A DNA stretch of 64,000 bases from positions 1,736,001 to 1,800,000 of the forward strand of contig NW_026960609.1 in assembly GCF_021018805.1 (NCBI RefSeq), given 5' to 3'. The notes under the pieces are model-generated. The model saw only the letters and a list, made by a program, of their open reading frames with translations, ran no database searches and had not been told where the DNA came from. Within the stretch, counting starts at the first letter, position 1, and the number at the start of each line of letters is the position of its first letter. This DNA comes from Prinia subflava (lineage: Eukaryota > Chordata > Aves > Passeriformes > Cisticolidae). Shown here in pieces: positions 1-10,411 of the stretch. The position numbers and the translations under genes are program-made.

Positions 1-1
1 G

Positions 2-2560
2 CACTCGGAGGGCGGCTCGGACTGCACCGCGGCGCCGGCGGAGGATGCGGGCGAGAGCGGTGGGGGCCGGTCCCCGGCCTCCAAGGCGTCAACGCCCCGC
101 GAGGGGAACCGCAGCCTGGACCGGGCGCTGTCGGAGGAGCTGTGCGAGGTGAAGCGCAGCGCTTCGGAGGCCATCAAGACCACCTTCCTCCGCAGCCAGA
201 ACAGCGCCTTCAAGTCCTGGAAGGAGCGGGAGGCGGAAAGGAAGGAGGAGAGGGCGCCCGTCGGTAAGCTGAAACTCTCTCCCAAGCACGACTGGCGAGC
301 CGACCTGGGTGAGATCTCTGCCGGCAAGCCCATCAAGATGTCCCGCCTGTTCGTCCCCGCCATCCAGCACATCCCTCGGGAGAAGGAACCCGGCAATAGG
401 GCGACCAAGTGCTCCGCCGCGGCCGCCGCCGTCTCCTCTCCCGCCGCCGGCCCCGCCACCACCTTGCCCCCCGCCGCCAAGCCCAAAGCCCCCGAGATCA
501 AGATCAGCCTGAGCAGCCTGCAGCAGCCCCGGGACGCCGCTTTCAGCATCGCCCAGCTGCTGACGCCGCAGATCGCAGGCCGACCGCCGGAGGAGGGCAG
601 GGGACAGCCGCTCAAGCTTCTCAAGGCCGGCGACGGCCCCGACAAAGTGCCACAGTTCCTGGTGCGCGACGTGAGGGACAGCAAATACAGAGCCCAGGGG
701 ATCCTCCACCAGGTGCGGGACGTGCGGAAGCTCATCAAAAGCTCCTACAGCGCTGACTCGGGGGATAACAGCAGCGACAAGGGCAGCGGCGCGTCCGAGC
801 AAGGCAGCCCGGAGCAGAAGCCCCGGCAGCAGCTGGTCATCGCCGGTGTCCCCCGGTCGCTCTCCCCCGTGGTTATCACCTGCCAGGCGGTCGGCCACAC
901 CGGCACCAAGCCCACCGAGGCGGGGGCCAAGGCGGCTGGCAGGGCGTCCGCTTGCCCCCCGGAGGGCACCGTCCTGGTGCACCGCACCTCGGGCAGGCTG
1001 CCAGTGGCCACCATCGCCCCCAACAAGAGCGATGCTCGCCAGCCGGCTGTGCTCAAAATCGTCTCTAAATCCTCTGCGCCCTGGCGGCACCAGCCACCGC
1101 CCGCCGAGAGGGGCCGGGGACCGGAGGACGACCTGCGGGAGGAGAACAAGGCAGCTCCGGTGCAGAACGCGCTGGAGAAGCTGACGGCAGCGGTGCGGAG
1201 CATGGAGGAGTTCTACAGCTTCAACAAGCGCGAGTGGAAGCGCAAGAGCGACCCTCTTCCCATCACCGACAGCCACGTCCTCTCCCTCATCGCCAGCCAA
1301 GAGCGGGGAGCCGTGTCCCGACCCGCCGCCGCCGCCGCTCCGCCCCCGCCGCCGCCGGCGGACAAGGCGGAGGAACCGTCGGGCAAGGGGCCGAGCGGTG
1401 GTGAGCGGCTGCCCCGCCGCCCCTCCAACGGGGCCGCCGACAAAGTCTCTTCCAAGGCGGCCGCTTTCGAGATCCTGGCCCGGCAGCGGCAGCGCGGCCC
1501 GCCGGCGTCCTGCGCTGAGCCCCCCGCCGCCCCCCGCGCCCTCCTCACGCTGGGCGGGGCGGGCGGAGCCGCAGCCCCCGCGCCGGCCAAGGCCCCCTCC
1601 GAGGGCGGCCCGCGGGGCCCGGCACCGCCGCGCTCCCCTCGGCTGCCCGCGGGCGGCGGCGGCGCCGATGCGGAGCGCGGCCAGGACTGCGGGAACTATC
1701 TGTCCCTGCCGCTGAAGGCGCCCACCGAGCCCGGCTCCCCCCTTTCCCCGGGAGCGACGACGGGCGGCGGCGTCCGCCCCTGCCCGGTGTCGGCGTCAGC
1801 GGCGGCGCTGTGCGGCCTTCAGCCCTTCGGCACGGCCAAGCCCCCCGGCAGCCCCAGACCGCCGCCCGGACCCCCGCCAACCGAGGAGACCCCCGCCGCC
1901 GCCCCGCCGCCCGCCGAGGGTCCGCCCGCCGCCCTGTACCGCCTCCCGCTGCCCTTGGCTGCTCTGCCCGGCGCCGCGCCGCCGCGGCTGCTCTGCTCCT
2001 CGACCTCCGTGCCCTCCGCGGCCACAGCGGCCGAGGCCTTCCCGCAGACGCAGCGCAAGGTGCTGCTGGACGTTAGCACCGGGCAGTACTACCTGGTGGA
2101 CACGCCTGTGCAGCAGCCCTTCAAGCGGCGCCTCTTCGACCCCGAGACCGGGCAGTACGTGGAGGTGCCGGTGCCCCAGCAGGCGACCGTCGCTCCCGTC
2201 CCGCTGCCTCTCTCGCCCCTTGCCCTCAATGCCGGTGCCTATGGCGCCACGTACATGCTCTACCCCGGGCTCCTGCCCACCGCCACCGTGCTGCCTGCCG
2301 GAGCCCTGCAGCGCCCGCTGTCCCACCCGGGCAGCGATGCCAATGCCCCGGCAGAGCCTGGCAGCCCCGCCGCGCCAGAGGCAGTTTCTGCCGAGAGTCC
2401 CTACTACGTGGCTGCCAGCAAGGGCCCTCCGCCACCGCGGCACGGGGCAGCCGAGGCGAAGCCGGTCATCAGCATCACAGCGCCGTCCACCGGCCCCCGG
2501 ATCGTCGCGCCGCCCTCCTTCGACGGCACCACCATGCGCTTTGTGGTGGAGCACCGGTGA
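2..2560 (+). CDS. C4orf54: C4orf54 homologue (FOPV-type protein), 3' part of large coding exon
   Basis: The frame is open from the left edge to a TGA at 2558-2560, giving about 852 residues. The true start lies upstream of the window; the codon at 149 is GTG inside the same open frame and is not a start. The protein is low complexity and rich in Pro, Ala, Ser and Gly. Near its C terminus (DNA about 2050-2180) is a block with two related motifs, GQYYLVDTPVQQPF and FDPETGQYVEVPVP, typical of the DUF4585 domain. It ends TMRFVVEHR. The assignment rests on this domain and on MTTP being the next gene in the opposite orientation, as in mammals. The family is poorly characterised; variants in the human gene have been linked to a portal-vein disorder. 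The exon is very GC rich, so long shadow frames exist on both strands. PRR33-like relatives share the domain, but synteny favours C4orf54. Confidence 0.85.
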   Translation, partial: HSEGGSDCTAAPAEDAGESGGGRSPASKASTPREGNRSLDRALSEELCEVKRSASEAIKTTFLRSQNSAFKSWKEREAERKEERAPVGKLKLSPKHDWRADLGEISAGKPIKMSRLFVPAIQHIPREKEPGNRATKCSAAAAAVSSPAAGPATTLPPAAKPKAPEIKISLSSLQQPRDAAFSIAQLLTPQIAGRPPEEGRGQPLKLLKAGDGPDKVPQFLVRDVRDSKYRAQGILHQVRDVRKLIKSSYSADSGDNSSDKGSGASEQGSPEQKPRQQLVIAGVPRSLSPVVITCQAVGHTGTKPTEAGAKAAGRASACPPEGTVLVHRTSGRLPVATIAPNKSDARQPAVLKIVSKSSAPWRHQPPPAERGRGPEDDLREENKAAPVQNALEKLTAAVRSMEEFYSFNKREWKRKSDPLPITDSHVLSLIASQERGAVSRPAAAAAPPPPPPADKAEEPSGKGPSGGERLPRRPSNGAADKVSSKAAAFEILARQRQRGPPASCAEPPAAPRALLTLGGAGGAAAPAPAKAPSEGGPRGPAPPRSPRLPAGGGGADAERGQDCGNYLSLPLKAPTEPGSPLSPGATTGGGVRPCPVSASAAALCGLQPFGTAKPPGSPRPPPGPPPTEETPAAAPPPAEGPPAALYRLPLPLAALPGAAPPRLLCSSTSVPSAATAAEAFPQTQRKVLLDVSTGQYYLVDTPVQQPFKRRLFDPETGQYVEVPVPQQATVAPVPLPLSPLALNAGAYGATYMLYPGLLPTATVLPAGALQRPLSHPGSDANAPAEPGSPAAPEAVSAESPYYVAASKGPPPPRHGAAEAKPVISITAPSTGPRIVAPPSFDGTTMRFVVEHR

Positions 2561-4452
2561 AGAGCGCGGGTGAGTGGGCGCTGCCTGTCGGGCACGGCAG
2601 TCACGGGTGACGGGTCAGGGCAGGCCGGATTAATGGCCAAACGACAGCAGTGCCACAGCTTCTCCTCAGGGGAGAGAGGGTCCACAGAGGGGCCCTCGCC
2701 AGGGTGTAAAATATAGAAAGGTTAGGCACACCCCTTGGTGCAGTTCACTATTCCTTGGAGCTTCTTTTTTTGGCAGTTTCAGAGAAGCACACTGTAGCTG
2801 CTCATCACACAGCCTGTATTTGTGCAGCCCCATGGCTGGGGCACCTCCCATTGCTCCCAGGGATGGCAGTGCGGTTGGGCATCTCTGGATCCATCATCTG
2901 GACCCATCTTGCAAGCCATGAGAGAGCTCCTTCACCTTGGCATCACATCCTCCTCTTGTTTCACCTCTTCCTCCCAAGGGGAGGTGAGCACCTCTCTCTT
3001 TCTCCTGAACCTGTTTCTCCCCAGCCTCAAGAAGAGTGGGAGAGAGGTCTGAGGAAAGTAAACCCTTATTTTGGATCCTTCTTGTTAGTGGGGTGAGGGA
3101 GCGGGATGCGTGGAGCAGTCCCAGGTGTGCTCTCCTGGAGCCAGGGGGCTGTTGGCAGGGGCAGAGGTGCCCACAGCTGCCTGTGCTGCAGGAGGGCTCC
3201 CTGGGGCACTGCTGCAAAGCAGTTTTACACAGCAACTCTGAGCTTGGAGCGCCAGAGTCCTGAGTGTCCAGCTGCCTGGGGCTGTAACCCAGGGCCAGCC
3301 TTCAAATTCAGGGGTCTACCCGTCCTGGAGTGAGGAGGGTGTGGGACTGGGCATACAGCATGCATTGAAACCAGCGTGGTGCAGATTGTCCTCTGCAAAA
3401 TAACCAAGGAACAAGGACATTTCATTTTAAAAGACCTGAAATATTACAGAAGTGCCTTCAGGATTGGTGTCACTGCTCCTTCTGCATCTTGCATTGGAAT
3501 GCATGGCTTGTCTTTAACACATGCAGTATTAGACAGAGCTGACAAATCTTCTGTGGCTTACCAAGAACTCACAGAGTTGTTTTTTTGGTGTATATGAAAA
3601 GGCAAAGAGAAAGAGTGGAAGAGTGGTAACAGTCAGAAGTTTGGGATTATCACCAGTTTGTGCTGAGTTTTGTCCAGTTGCATGCTTGAGGGTAAATTTT
3701 GTCTTCCAGCACTTGGGTTATTTATTTTGCTTTAATTTTTTTTTTTTTTTTTTTTTAGTTTGCATCATCTACTACATAGTAGATGATGTGTTGAACGAAA
3801 CCTTATCAATGTGATTTATACACTCACTTCTCTGCTTGTAATTATTTTCTCTTGAAAGTTCCATTCTTTTATCCGGGCTATGGATGAAATTGTTTTCATT
3901 GGCCCTTACGGGTCACTCAGGACAAGGAACATACCACTTTAACTTGAGCTCTGCTGTGCTACTTGAGTTCATCTTGCTAGTAAAGTCAGAGAACCTATAT
4001 GAATTGGTTAAAAGTAGTTCATTGTTTTCCATTTGGTCTGGAGGCTGAATTGGGACTGCTAGCAGAAGGAATTTGTTAGACTTCAGACTAGAGACTTGAC
4101 GTTTTTGAAAAGGTGGGGTGTATACTAGATCTATTTGTAACAGTAGCTATTTAAAAAAAAAAAAAACCCTCCAGCTTTTGTTGTGTCACTCTTTAAAAGT
4201 GAAAAACATCATATTTCCAGGTACGCCCTGCCCCTCAGTTCCCAGAGGGGTATCCTGTTATCATGTATTTAGCATGCCTTCAGTGCCTGATGGGGCAGGT
4301 CATACTCTCACCAAATTGCTCTTTCTCACTGGTGAAGTTAAAACAGAAGGCCTACTTTGTTGAGCTGTGTCAGAGCTCTACCACTGCAAAACTGTGTGAA
4401 AGCTGCCCCAAAAGACTGGTGATGCAAAAACGTGCATAATCAGTGCAGAAGA
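2561..4452. other. 3' flank / 3' UTR of C4orf54, no other gene seen
   Basis: No coding region is recognisable. A strong splice-donor-like site (GTGAGT at 2570) sits ten bases after the stop codon, so the 3' UTR may be spliced. A T-rich run lies near 3731-3758 and an A-run near 4151-4164. Confidence 0.4.
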
Positions 4453-5203
4453 TGTCTTGGGTTGAAAAATGTAACCAAAAAAGTGTATTCTATTTTCATC
4501 TGTGGAAACTGGTTGGGTGATATTGTTCTTTATCTCTTGTAACTCTAGGGGGGGAAGAGGGCAGATGCCTTCTGTTAATGGGACAACTGATAACACCAGA
4601 TAAGGCAGTGCCTCCTTATCTCTTCCTCCACCCATCCTCCTCTGAGGGACATCACCCGTGAATGGGCCATTTAAGGCCTCTCACATGACTGATAACATTA
4701 CTTCATTCCACTGTGAGATGCTCCACCCAGTGGGAGGAGCCAAAGCCTTTCCACTGGGATAAAACCAGCCATCCCAAACACCACGATAGCCTGTTTTTCC
4801 AATGAATTCTCAGAGGAAGACCAGACCCATCTCGCCAGCACTGGACCCTTTTTTCTACAGGATCATCTCTACTTCACAGAACAAGATCTGTTACTCCAGG
4901 AAGACTTATTTGGACTGCTTCCAACACCCTGACAACAGGGTGTCAGGTCATATCTCTGACTCAGTCAGGGTTTTCTAGGACTTTTGTTTGTTTGCTTGTT
5001 GGTTTGTTTTTTTTGTGGTACTACTGCATTTGTATTTTTTTTTATTCCTAGTAAAGAACTGTTATTCCTATCCCCGTATTTTTGCCTGAAAGCTCCTAAT
5101 TGCAAAATTATAACAATTTGGAGGGAGGGGGTTTTTTACGTTCTCCATTCCAAGGGAAACTCCAGTTTTCCCTGACAGATACCTGTCTTTCCAAACCAAG
5201 ACA
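4453..5203 (+). mobile_element. Solo LTR of an avian endogenous retrovirus
   Basis: The 751-bp element begins TGTCTTGGGTTG and ends CAAACCAAGACA, near-perfect terminal inverted repeats with canonical TG...CA ends. A TATA-like GATAAAA lies at 4759-4765. The immediate flanks (CAGAAGA on the left, TAAGGT on the right) do not form a clean target duplication, so the insertion is probably old or its flank has drifted. The + orientation is inferred from the TATA-like box. Confidence 0.6.
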
Positions 5204-5925
5204 TAAGGTCATTCAGCAGTGTGCAGACTGCAGCTTAATTTTACCATCCTTTCAATCTTGGAGCATGCCAAAATGCTCGTTGTCTAATACAGACAGGGAT
5301 GCCCCCTCTGAGGTGTCTTAGACCTGCTGGTGAATGTTTCCTGCTGCTGGACTATGGATGCATTTTTTTTCCTTTGACCTGTTTTGACAGTCTTAAAATT
5401 AATAATTTTAACTGCATGCTGCAGGATGTGTTTGACTTCTCATTTGACTTTGGTTATTCATGTATCTTATCTCAGTGGAAAATTATGTATGTGCCAGAGG
5501 GGAATCACATCTGTAGCGTTTTTCTAACTGTTATTTTCATTCACCTACATACCTTTATGTCCCTATGGATAATTTTTCCTCTTCTTGTCTCTTTTATTAT
5601 CTACTTTGTATTTTGTTTTCCATTATTTTCCTCTATCCTTTGTTGTTTCATTCATAATGAAAAGCATTTGCTTGCTCTGCCTGATGTTTTTCCCTTAACA
5701 AGAACAGCAGTATAATTTCATGTGAATCTAAGGATGAACTGTTAACTTTATTAATTCCAGTTAGTTGCTTTCACACCAGACCAGGATTTTTTTGACTGCA
5801 GCAATGCTGTGTAGATCCTAAAATGGATTTTGAACCAGCCAGATTTCATCCTTTGTGTGTGAGAGTTGAGAGTTGTATAAAGTACTGTCCTTTCAGGTCC
5901 CTTTTTTTTTTTTTTTTTTACTAGG
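5204..5925. other. Intergenic, no gene seen
   Basis: AT-rich unique sequence with no recognisable coding region. It ends in a T homopolymer (about 5902-5919) just before the provirus. Confidence 0.4.
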
Positions 5926-5930
5926 CAAAA
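5926..5930. repeat. Target-site duplication, left copy (CAAAA)
   Basis: CAAAA directly abuts the outer end of the 3' LTR and matches the five bases after the other LTR at 10407-10411. Confidence 0.75.
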
Positions 5931-6274
5931 TGTTGCCTTTGATATGAGGCAATGGCGACCTGGTTTCAAAGAGCTAGCACGGCAGCTTGACTCCTCAAGC
6001 CACTTGGGCCATTGACAACGCATACACCAATGTGGTGGACGGCAAATGGCAATTTATTAGGTTCCCACATGGGGTTATATAGTCTAAGGGGTCTTCACTA
6101 CGTCAGAGGGGAAGGAAGGTTAGAGGTTAGTGGAAAACTACTGGGTTTGGAGGGGCTACATTGTTCTCAGAGTTAGTTACACACCTCAGAGGGTGAGGGG
6201 GGAGGTTTCCTGTCTTTCCGTTACAATCCCGAGATCTTCCGCTGCGCCAGGCCTTATCTGTCTGCTCACACACA
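5931..6274 (-). repeat. 3' LTR of the provirus
   Basis: About 344 bp, nearly identical to 10060-10406. On the minus strand it starts TGTGTGTGAGC immediately after the polypurine tract and ends GGCAACA. It contains a TATATAA box and an AATAAA signal in the same arrangement as the 5' LTR. Confidence 0.92.
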
Positions 6275-6290
6275 TCTCCCCCCCTCCTCT
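6275..6290 (-). other. Polypurine tract of the provirus
   Basis: On the minus strand AGAGGAGGGGGGGAGA lies immediately upstream of the 3' LTR, the expected site of plus-strand primer formation in reverse transcription. Confidence 0.85.
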
Positions 6291-6439
6291 CACAAATAAA
6301 TGAGGTAGTTAAAATATAGGCACTAAAATGAGGTACAAAGTAGTAACTTAATAAAAGAGAAAGGGGTTTGAAAAACTTGAGTAAATATTCGCGAGGTAGA
6401 TCAGACAAATCTCGCGACTGGCAGTGTTCACAGTTTCAT

Positions 6440-7413
6440 TCACAGCAATAGTTGCTGTTCTACGAATAGAATGTTGGCCCGTTCTAGGCGTGTTTGGACA
6501 AATGAAACCAGCTTGTTCAGCAAGCATGGTCCAAAGGTAAGGGCTAAAAGCAGCATTGCCAGTGGGCCCATCAGGGTGGAAATTAGGGTGGTGAGCCATG
6601 GCGATTGGTTGAACCAGGACTTGAACCAACCCTGTTGGGCTTCCCTGTCTTTCTTTCTCTGGGCCAGTCTATCTCGGAGTTCTGCCATGGAGTTTCTAAC
6701 GACTCCTGTGTGATCAGCATAAAAACAGCATTCTTCTTTCAAGGCGGCACACAGGCCTCCTTGTTGCATGAACAGTAGGTCCAGCCCTCGTCTGTTCTGC
6801 AAGACAACTTCTGAAAGTGAGGAGACTGATTTCTCTAGGAAGGAGATGGACTTCTCGATGCGTTGCAGGTCCTTGTCCACGGTGACCTGCAGTTGAGAGA
6901 GGCTTTGGTTCTGGGTGATGAGGGCTGAAATACCTGTGCCCGCCCATGTTGCTCCCAACCCGAGCAGCATGGCGATGGTGATGCCTGTCAGCAGCTCTCT
7001 CTTCAGGAGCCGGTGGCCGGGGTCCTCAAAGTGGAGATACATGTCCTCTTCCCTGTGGTACAGAAGCCTGGGAACGATCGGGACCTGTACACAAAAGTCT
7101 GCAGAATCGTTAAATTTGGGAAGGTACACACAGAGACTCACGGCTGTCAGATGGCACACCCACATTCCTGGCTGGGATGGGACCATCCATTTTCGGGGTC
7201 CTCTCAGGGGTGTGATCACTTCGGTACAGATGTTCCCCCTTCGCCTCGCCAGAGTCGCGTTGCCGAAGCATACGCCTTGGCCGGTGACATAGCTTCCAGT
7301 GATTCTTCTCTGGGGGGTGTCCATGTTACGGGGGCATCCCACGAACATGTCCTGCAAACAGAAACTTACAGATTTCATTAGTGTCATTCTGAAGGTCAGG
7401 CTTGATTGCATGG
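6440..7413 (-). pseudogene. env: Retroviral env remnant: SU C-terminal fragment plus complete TM subunit
   Basis: The frame is open and in phase down to a stop at 6440. Recognisable env starts near 7351, just after an acceptor-like TTTGCAG. Only roughly the last 110 residues of SU remain, ending in a degenerate basic cleavage site (LLKR, about 7000). TM then shows a hydrophobic fusion-peptide-like stretch (about 6930-6995), heptad-rich sequence, the immunosuppressive-domain region with LQNRRGLDLLF, and the covalent-type CX6CC motif CAALKEECC (6725-6751). A membrane anchor follows (about 6500-6590) and then a cytoplasmic tail. CX6CC marks a gamma-type envelope. The frame continues upstream to 7849, but that part overlaps gag in another phase and is chance. 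No receptor-binding SU core is present, so it cannot act as a full envelope. Confidence 0.85.
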
Positions 7414-9930
7414 TCAGGGCCACCCAGGGGTCCCGCTCTGGGGCAACCCCTGCTGGCCTTGTGGCACAGGTGCGGCTTGCGGTGGTGGTGGACACGAGGG
7501 CGCCGCTGGCGGTGTTGTGAAACCTTGCCATTGTGTCACTGTGGGGGGTGCAAAACCGGCTGTCCCCTGTGGGGGCATGGGGTATGAGGGTTCCCCGCCC
7601 CACTGGGGGTTGGCATAGATGGGCCGCCTTGCATTCGCAGCGGGAGGAGGCTGGGTGCGGCCCGCACGCCCCCTCCCTTTCCCGTTTCCCTGAGGCCGGG
7701 ACCTGCAGTCTTTGACAAGGTGCCCTTTCTTCCCACAGTTCCAGCAGGGCCCTCTCACACGGGCTTGGAGCGGGGGCATCGCTGGGGATGGCTGTGCTGG
7801 CTGGGGACAGCTCACTGCGATGTGGCCTGCCTGGCCACATTTGAAACATGCCATGGCACTGGTTAGGGTGCAGACAGCTGCCTGGATGGGTGTCAGCTGC
7901 TCCTCTTTTGCTACATGTTTGACCATGTCGGCCAGGCTGGCTCCGGCCGGCAAGGAGCGTAGAATGTCTTTGGTAATTGAGTTACATTGTTGCCGCAGGC
8001 AATCAGCTACTACGGGGCCTCTCGCCTCTGGGGGCAGGGTAGACGAATCCACCGCTGCCTGAAGGCGATCCACAAACTGAGTGAAGCTTTCGCTTTCACC
8101 CTGTTTTATGGTGGACCATGGAGAGGGCCTGGCCACCACTCGGGATGCAGCTCGAATGGCCTCCCGGGCAGCCTGGGTGGTGGCTCTGACCTCCTCAGCC
8201 CGCATGTTCGTGGCTTGTTGCTGTGGGGTTATCATGTTGTCATGTTTTCCCCTCAGCCTGGATAGACTGGAGTCATGCAGTGGCTGCCCTGCTCCAGAAG
8301 ACTGAGCCAATAAATTTGTACAATTGTCCTTCCACTCTTGTTTGAAGACAATCATCCCCGCACCATCAAACATCATGCGACTTATTTGTTTAATATCAAA
8401 AGGGAGCAAATCATAGTTGCCAAAAAGGCCATCCACCAGAGTGGAGACCATGGCTGAATTCAACCCTTTTTCTGAGATTGCTTTTACGATTGTTTGTATG
8501 TCTTTGGGGTTTACCGGTGTATATGTTCTTTGCTGATTACCTTCTGGCCCCGTAACTCTCACTGGGAAAACCTTCACTGCAGCTGCTGGTGCCCATTCAG
8601 CACAGGCTATTTTTATCTTTCTCCAGTCAGTAAGCTGGGCTGGCTCGCATTGTAAATCCCTTTCAGAGCGGCCTGAGGCTTTGTTAGGTTTCGCTCTAAA
8701 CTGTATTAGCTCCACTCGCTCTGTTTCTGAATCCCCGTCAGTTTCCGTCTGCTCCCCTGAGCTGCTGCCGCTGGTGGTGTCCGACAGAGAGTCAGAAGCA
8801 CACTGCCAGCTCACTTCCGGGTTCGGGCGCTGTTCCGTGCGGCTCCGGCCCCACCCCTCCCCTCCCCTCCGGGGTGTTGCCGCTCCCACCGCCTGGGCTT
8901 GCCCTGCCTCCCGCGGGGGGAGGTTTCTTCCTTAAATGGTGACTGTGTTGAACGCAGCTCCCGATGGGGCGTGTGCTCTCTGCCACTGTTCCGCGCGTGC
9001 GCGTTTATGGGGGTCCGCGGTGCCGCTCGGCGTGCGTTCTCCCCACGGCACGTCCCGCGCGTGCTCGTCCGCGGTAGCCCCCGGTGCCGCTTTGAGCATG
9101 CACCCTCTCCCTTCCTGCCGCGCGTACGCATCAGCCAAAGCCCGCAGCTCCTGTCTGAGCGTGCGCTCTTCTCCCTCTTCCCCGTCTCTCTCCTGCGCAT
9201 GCGCATCAGCGGATACCCGCGGCTCCCCGCCAAAGACATCCGGACCCCGCCCCTCCTCACGGCCGCCGGCGCCATTTTCAAAAGCGTATGGCGGCAGCGC
9301 CGCCTGTGCCTCCCGCGCCGCGTTTTCAGTGTCTCTGGCTTCACCCACCAATCCCTCCCAGAAGAACCGCGCGCGTTGCCGCGCCTCGGGCTCCGAAACG
9401 CCGGCCGGCGGCGAAGAGCCGGACGAGGGACCCGCGGTTTTTTGGGAAGGTTCCGCGGGTGGGGGGGGACCCGGCGGTTTCGGCGGGGGGGTCGGGGGAT
9501 TCTCTAAGGGCGCTGGGGGGTTTGGGCTCGGGCTCCGGGAGCGGGGAAGCGCGCCTGGCTCCCACGGCTCCCCGCCCTCAGACAAATCGCGTTCGAATGC
9601 CGTTTGCGTGGTGGCACCCACTCCCAATTTGGGTGTAGTTAGCAAACACACGCGTGCGGCGCTCCAGGTCTCCTGTTCCTCCAGCGCCTTGCTCAAAGCC
9701 TGTTCGACTTTTCCCCATGCTTTGAGACTTTTAGCGCTGCCCGAGGATTTCGTATCCTTAGCCAGGGCGACCGTGCACTTATCCCATACCTCCGAATGGA
9801 GTATATCTATTGGGCGGTCTATCACCCCCAGCTCTAATAATCTTGCCATAGCAAGTTGAAGATCTCTGAGCTTACACTTAATTCCCCACTGTTTATGAAT
9901 CAAACTTACGACCTTCGCGATGGCCTCCAT
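7414..9930 (-). pseudogene. gag: Retroviral gag, alpha/beta-like, one in-frame stop
   Basis: ATG at 9928-9930 begins a matrix-like domain (MEAIAKVV...). A long Pro/Gly/Ala/Arg-rich linker follows (about 9600-8950), then capsid with the major homology region (QGESESFTQFVDRL, about 8065-8106). Two CCHC zinc knuckles follow: CFKCGQAGHIAVSC (about 7808-7850) and CWNCGKKGHLVKDC (about 7705-7746). A Pro/Gln-rich tail ends at TGA 7414-7416. A TAA at 8932-8934 interrupts the frame between linker and capsid; the frame stays open on both sides of it. About 839 codons is long for gag, mostly because of the linker. Two zinc knuckles and the matrix style fit alpha- or betaretroviruses better than gammaretroviruses. 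No ribosomal frameshift into pro or pol can be traced because pol is deleted. Confidence 0.88.
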
Positions 9931-10037
9931 GATCCTCGCTGGTCCGGGGACGTCTCCCCCGCCGTGGGTCAGTCCTTTTGTCCCGCCCCGGCCGCTGCTC
10001 CTGTCCAGGCGAAAATCCCGATTCCCGAGCATTTTTC

Positions 10038-10055
10038 TCCCGGGTTTCGGCACCA
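10038..10055 (-). other. Primer-binding site complementary to tRNA-Phe
   Basis: On the minus strand TGGTGCCGAAACCCGGGA lies four bases after the 5' LTR. Its complement is the 3' end of vertebrate tRNA-Phe including CCA, an 18/18 match to the tRNA as I know it. A tRNA-Phe primer distinguishes this lineage from avian leukosis-type viruses (tRNA-Trp) and from Lys-primed betaretroviruses. Confidence 0.85.
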
Positions 10056-10059
10056 CTAA

Positions 10060-10406
10060 TGTTGCCTTTGATATGAGGCAATGGCGACCTGGTTTCAAAG
10101 AGCTAGCACGGCGGCTCGACGTCCTCGAGCCTCTTGGGCCATTGACAACGCATACACCAATGTGGTGGACGGCAAATGGCGATTTATTAGGTTCCCACAT
10201 GGGGTTATATAGTCTAAGGGGTCTTCACTACGTCAGAGGGGAAGGAAGGTTAGAGGTTAGTGGAAAACTACTGGGTTTGGAGGGGCTACATTGTTCTCAG
10301 AGTTAGTTACACACCTCAGAGGGTGAGGGGGGAGGTTTCCTGTCTTTCCGTTACAATCCCGAGATCTTCCACTGCGCCAGGCCTTATCTGTCTGCTCACA
10401 CACACA
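10060..10406 (-). repeat. 5' LTR of the provirus
   Basis: Near-identical to 5931-6274. On the minus strand it starts in a TG-repeat (TGTGTG...TGAGC) and ends GGCAACA, followed by TTAG and the primer-binding site. TATATAA is at 10205-10211 and AATAAA at 10183-10188, about 17 bases apart, so R is short. The outer CA run slightly blurs the exact edge. Confidence 0.92.
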
Positions 10407-10411
10407 CAAAA

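Larger units (their letters stand above)
5931..10406 (-). mobile_element. Internally deleted endogenous retrovirus (LTR-gag-env TM-LTR, pol missing)
   Basis: A 4.5-kb provirus on the minus strand, flanked by a direct repeat CAAAA (5926-5930 and 10407-10411), which fits a 5-bp target-site duplication. In its own direction: 5' LTR, tRNA-Phe primer-binding site, gag with one in-frame stop, a small tail of SU plus the whole TM part of env, polypurine tract, 3' LTR. No protease, reverse transcriptase or integrase sequence lies between gag and env. The LTRs differ by about six substitutions and one single-base indel over roughly 343 bp, so the insertion is fairly young. It lies downstream of the C4orf54 stop, antisense to that gene. 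Confidence 0.92.

Noticed and set aside
89..1300. 403-codon open frame on the minus strand over C4orf54
   Set aside because: It is a shadow of a very GC-rich coding exon; it has no recognisable domain, while the + frame carries DUF4585-like motifs and continues from the left edge.
7414..7849. N-terminal 145 residues of the 469-residue env frame
   Set aside because: This part overlaps gag zinc-knuckle sequence in another phase; recognisable env starts only near 7351.
10038..10055. A tRNA-like 18-mer as a tRNA gene
   Set aside because: Only the 3' terminal complement is present, directly after an LTR, so it is a primer-binding site.
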